Source of the DNA: Caulobacter ginsengisoli
Lineage (GTDB): Bacteria; Pseudomonadota; Alphaproteobacteria; Caulobacterales; Caulobacteraceae
Assembly (NCBI RefSeq): GCF_030814835.1
Contig: NZ_JAUSVS010000001.1
Location: 315,001 to 379,000 of the forward strand
Direction: 5' to 3'
DNA: 64,000 nucleotides
The notes beneath the pieces were generated by a model. That model did not search any database and had not been told where the DNA came from. It saw only the letters and a list, made by a program, of their open reading frames with translations. Below are positions 62,216 through 64,000 of this stretch, one piece after another. The translations under genes and the position numbers were made by a program. Numbering within the stretch: position 1 is the stretch's first letter; each line of letters begins with the position of its first letter.

Positions 62216-62469
62216 CGGTGGTGGTGCTGAAGGCCGGCCGGCGCGAGCCTCGCGACCTGGCGGCGCGCGATGCGGCGCTGGACGCGGTCTGCGGCCCGGT
62301 GCGCTGCGCCGGCGACAAGGTCCGGCGCGAGGCCATGGCCCGGCGGGTGCTGCGCTATGCGGCCATGGCGCTGGCGGCCCAGATCGGAGCGCGAGAGGCG
62401 GCGCGGCACCTGGACTCGCTGGCGGGGCGGATGCTGGCCCAGGCGGCCAACGAACGTCCCGGGGACTGA
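62212..62469 (+). CDS. hypothetical protein downstream of the GcrA-like gene
   Basis: An 85-residue, Arg/Ala-rich helical protein (DAALDAVCGPVRCAGDKVRR, AMARRVLRYAAMALAAQIGA). It starts inside the GcrA-like stop (ATGA) and is in one operon. No family is recognised. Confidence 0.7.
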   Translation: MTVVVLKAGRREPRDLAARDAALDAVCGPVRCAGDKVRREAMARRVLRYAAMALAAQIGAREAARHLDSLAGRMLAQAANERPGD

Positions 62470-62536
62470 ACTACGCGCCCAGCAGGGCTCTTCCGCGCTT
62501 GCGCGCGCTGCTTCCCAATTCAGTGAAAGGACAGCT

Positions 62537-63118
62537 ATGTCACGGAAAAGAAAGCTGAAACCCAAGTCTCCGGCCGAGATCGCCGCCGAGCGGCTCTCGC
62601 GCAGAGCCCGGGATTTCGAGGCGGTGGGGCTGGCGGCCTCGGCCGCCGCCCTGGCCAGCAACGATGCGGTCGACGTGCGCCGCGAGGGCCGCACCCACAC
62701 CCTGGGCGCCCGCCGGCTGGACGCTTTCGAGGCCCTGCGCGAGGGTATGGCGGCGGGCGCCTACGACGCCGTCCGCCGGCTGGAGCGCGACCTGACCATC
62801 CGGGCGGGCGAGCACGACCGGGGCCGGGCCATGGTCCGGGTCGACTGCGACATGGGGCTGGGGCCGGGGCGGACCGACCAGATGCTGGCGGCCGGCCAGC
62901 GGGTCGACGCGGTGCTGGGGCGGATCGGCCGGCGCGACGGCTGGCTGCTGCTCGAACTGCTGCGGCCGACGCCGGAGACCCGGATCGCGCTGCCGACCTG
63001 GCGGGCGGTGGTGGCCCATATCACCGGCGAGGAAAACGACCGGGGCCAGGCGGCTATCGTGCGGAACATCTGCGCCAACCTGGCGGAGGCCTATGCGTGG
63101 CGGGAGCGGGCGGCTTGA
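62537..63118 (+). CDS. hypothetical protein, possibly DUF6456-like
   Basis: A 193-residue protein with a basic N-terminus (MSRKRKLKPKSPAEIAAERL). The middle and C-terminal part GLGPGRTDQMLAAGQRVDAV through RNICANLAEAYAWRERAA resembles DUF6456-type regions found at the ends of phage and chromosomal DNA-binding proteins of alphaproteobacteria. The identification is tentative. The start follows AAAGGAC. It is the last gene of the phage-like plus-strand operon. Confidence 0.6.
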   Translation: MSRKRKLKPKSPAEIAAERLSRRARDFEAVGLAASAAALASNDAVDVRREGRTHTLGARRLDAFEALREGMAAGAYDAVRRLERDLTIRAGEHDRGRAMVRVDCDMGLGPGRTDQMLAAGQRVDAVLGRIGRRDGWLLLELLRPTPETRIALPTWRAVVAHITGEENDRGQAAIVRNICANLAEAYAWRERAA

Positions 63119-63121
63119 GCC

Positions 63122-63973
63122 TCACCATCGGTAGAGGCCGCCGTCCAGGCGATAGCCGTAGTCGAACTCGGTTTCGCCAACCGGCTGGCCCAGCGCCGCC
63201 AGGGCGCGGTAGGTGGTGGGCAGGCGGCCGGCGCCGGTCATGGTCCAGGTCGGGGCGCGGCACTGCTCCTGCACATGGCCGCTGAAGCCGACCACCTCGA
63301 AAGTCGGGGCGCCGCCGGCGGGGCTGAAGATGGTCTGGTAGCTGACCCTGGCCGACCAGTCGGGGCGCTCGGGTTGGCCGTCGAGGCGGCAGGTAACCCT
63401 GACGGTCACGCCAGGGGCCTGGAGGGACGCGCTCAGCCGCCCGCCCGGGCCGCGGAGCAGGCGGATGCGGGCGGGATCAGCCGGATAGCCTCTGGCCCGC
63501 ATGGCGCCGGCCAGCTTCGGCTCGGAGACCCAGCTCTCCAGCGCCACCAGCCGCCCGCCCTTCAGGCGCGGATCGATGGTGGCGGCGGTCGGGGTCGCCC
63601 AGGCGTACCAGACCGCCATGATCCCATCGGCCCCATGCCGGTCCCTGACGCCGTCATAGTCCATCGGGCTGGCGATGATCTCGAAGAAACTGCGCACCCA
63701 GCCGCCCCGCTCCGGATGGGCCCGCAGGTAGGCGGCGGCCTCGGGGTCGCGCGCGGCAATCTCGTCGATCGTGCGAAACCGCACGCCCGGCGGCAGGCGG
63801 TCCTGCATTCCGGCCGGGTCGAAGATGAAAAAGAGGACGACCTCGCTGGCCGGCCCCATGCGTGAGCGGCTGATGGCGCCGTCGGGCAGTTGGGCGGCGG
63901 GCGACTGGGCGGCAGGCGACTGGGCGGCAGGCGCGGCGGCGAGCAGGGCGGCGGTAATCAGCAGTCGGTGCAT
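63122..63973 (-). CDS. secreted hypothetical protein
   Basis: A 283-residue protein with a signal peptide (MHRLLITAALLAAAPA), then two to three short tandem repeats (AAQSPAAQSPAAQLP) encoded by a 15-bp DNA repeat near 63893-63930. The body has SEVVLFFIFDPAGMQDRLPP and WYAWATPTAATIDPRLKGGR, beta-rich and resembling acetoacetate-decarboxylase-like barrels, but the match is weak. It is convergent with the phage-like operon (3 bases between the stops) and the last gene in the window. Confidence 0.72.
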   Translation of the reverse strand: MHRLLITAALLAAAPAAQSPAAQSPAAQLPDGAISRSRMGPASEVVLFFIFDPAGMQDRLPPGVRFRTIDEIAARDPEAAAYLRAHPERGGWVRSFFEIIASPMDYDGVRDRHGADGIMAVWYAWATPTAATIDPRLKGGRLVALESWVSEPKLAGAMRARGYPADPARIRLLRGPGGRLSASLQAPGVTVRVTCRLDGQPERPDWSARVSYQTIFSPAGGAPTFEVVGFSGHVQEQCRAPTWTMTGAGRLPTTYRALAALGQPVGETEFDYGYRLDGGLYRW

Positions 63974-64000
63974 GGGTGGCCTCCGGCTGGGGATACGGAG

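Noticed and set aside
56877..63118. A genomic island integrated at tRNA-His
   Set aside because: I looked for a second copy of the tRNA-His 3' end downstream and saw none, and there is no integrase. The region is accessory, but the attachment-site idea lacks support.

Overview
The window is very GC-rich bacterial chromosome, most likely from the Caulobacterales (Caulobacter/Phenylobacterium group) of the Alphaproteobacteria. Three things point there: a GcrA-family regulator; the alphaproteobacterial order murA - DUF2948 - hisD - UPF0262 - small phosphatase - maf - RNase E/G - yacG; and a tRNA-His with no G at position -1 and an A discriminator, a clade-specific loss. Almost every base is coding, genes often overlap by 1-4 bases, and I see no IS element, integrase or CRISPR array.

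Layout. 1-780: the end of an rRNA operon (23S 3' end, 5S, initiator tRNA-Met, terminator). 815-7540: an M23 peptidase, a 2H phosphoesterase, an ArsR/SRPBCC pair, a small outer-membrane barrel, a VanW-glycosyltransferase fusion, a hydrolase and a DNA alkylation repair protein. 7542-15824: a redox and catabolic block (GST, VOC protein, FAD oxidoreductase, two flavin monooxygenases, alpha/beta hydrolase, zinc alcohol dehydrogenase, arylamine acetyltransferase). 16002-19264: a GxxExxY protein beside an inverted gene fragment, a frameshifted topoisomerase IB, rlmJ and a membrane/HhH protein.

19261-28162 holds meaB and both methylmalonyl-CoA mutase subunits on the minus strand. Between them lies a plus-strand block with a TROVE/Ro60 gene, and about 1 kb upstream of that gene sits a tandem array of structured RNAs. 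I read these as five bacterial Y RNAs. Each has the same 5' block (CGGCGNAGR) and 3' block (TTCCCY) inside a self-complementary terminal stem. Three carry tRNA-like T and D arms in permuted order, joined by a GNRA-capped pseudo-acceptor stem. The array ends in a strong terminator, and a near-identical palindrome lies inside the array and again between the terminator and the TROVE gene. This is the most notable feature of the window.

28310-44046 is a mixed accessory and metabolic region: nitronate monooxygenase, enoyl-CoA hydratases, a DUF2089/SHOCT-like operon, a TetR-regulated membrane protein, MATE and MFS exporters, PhoX, AraC and LysR regulators, an SPFH protein and an arginase-family enzyme. 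Several palindromic intergenic repeats lie between these genes. 44055-53169 runs from tRNA-Thr through the conserved murA-yacG cluster to tRNA-Phe; a FAD monooxygenase and an SDR gene (the latter behind a 164-bp inverted-repeat element) interrupt it, and infA is not seen in its usual place. 53698-55790 is an exbB-exbD-tonB operon. After an epoxide-hydrolase-like gene and tRNA-His, the window ends in an accessory region with a 1070-residue FG-GAP/RTX protein and a phage-like cassette of an S24 repressor diverging from a GcrA-family regulator, with matching palindromic operators on both sides of the repressor gene.
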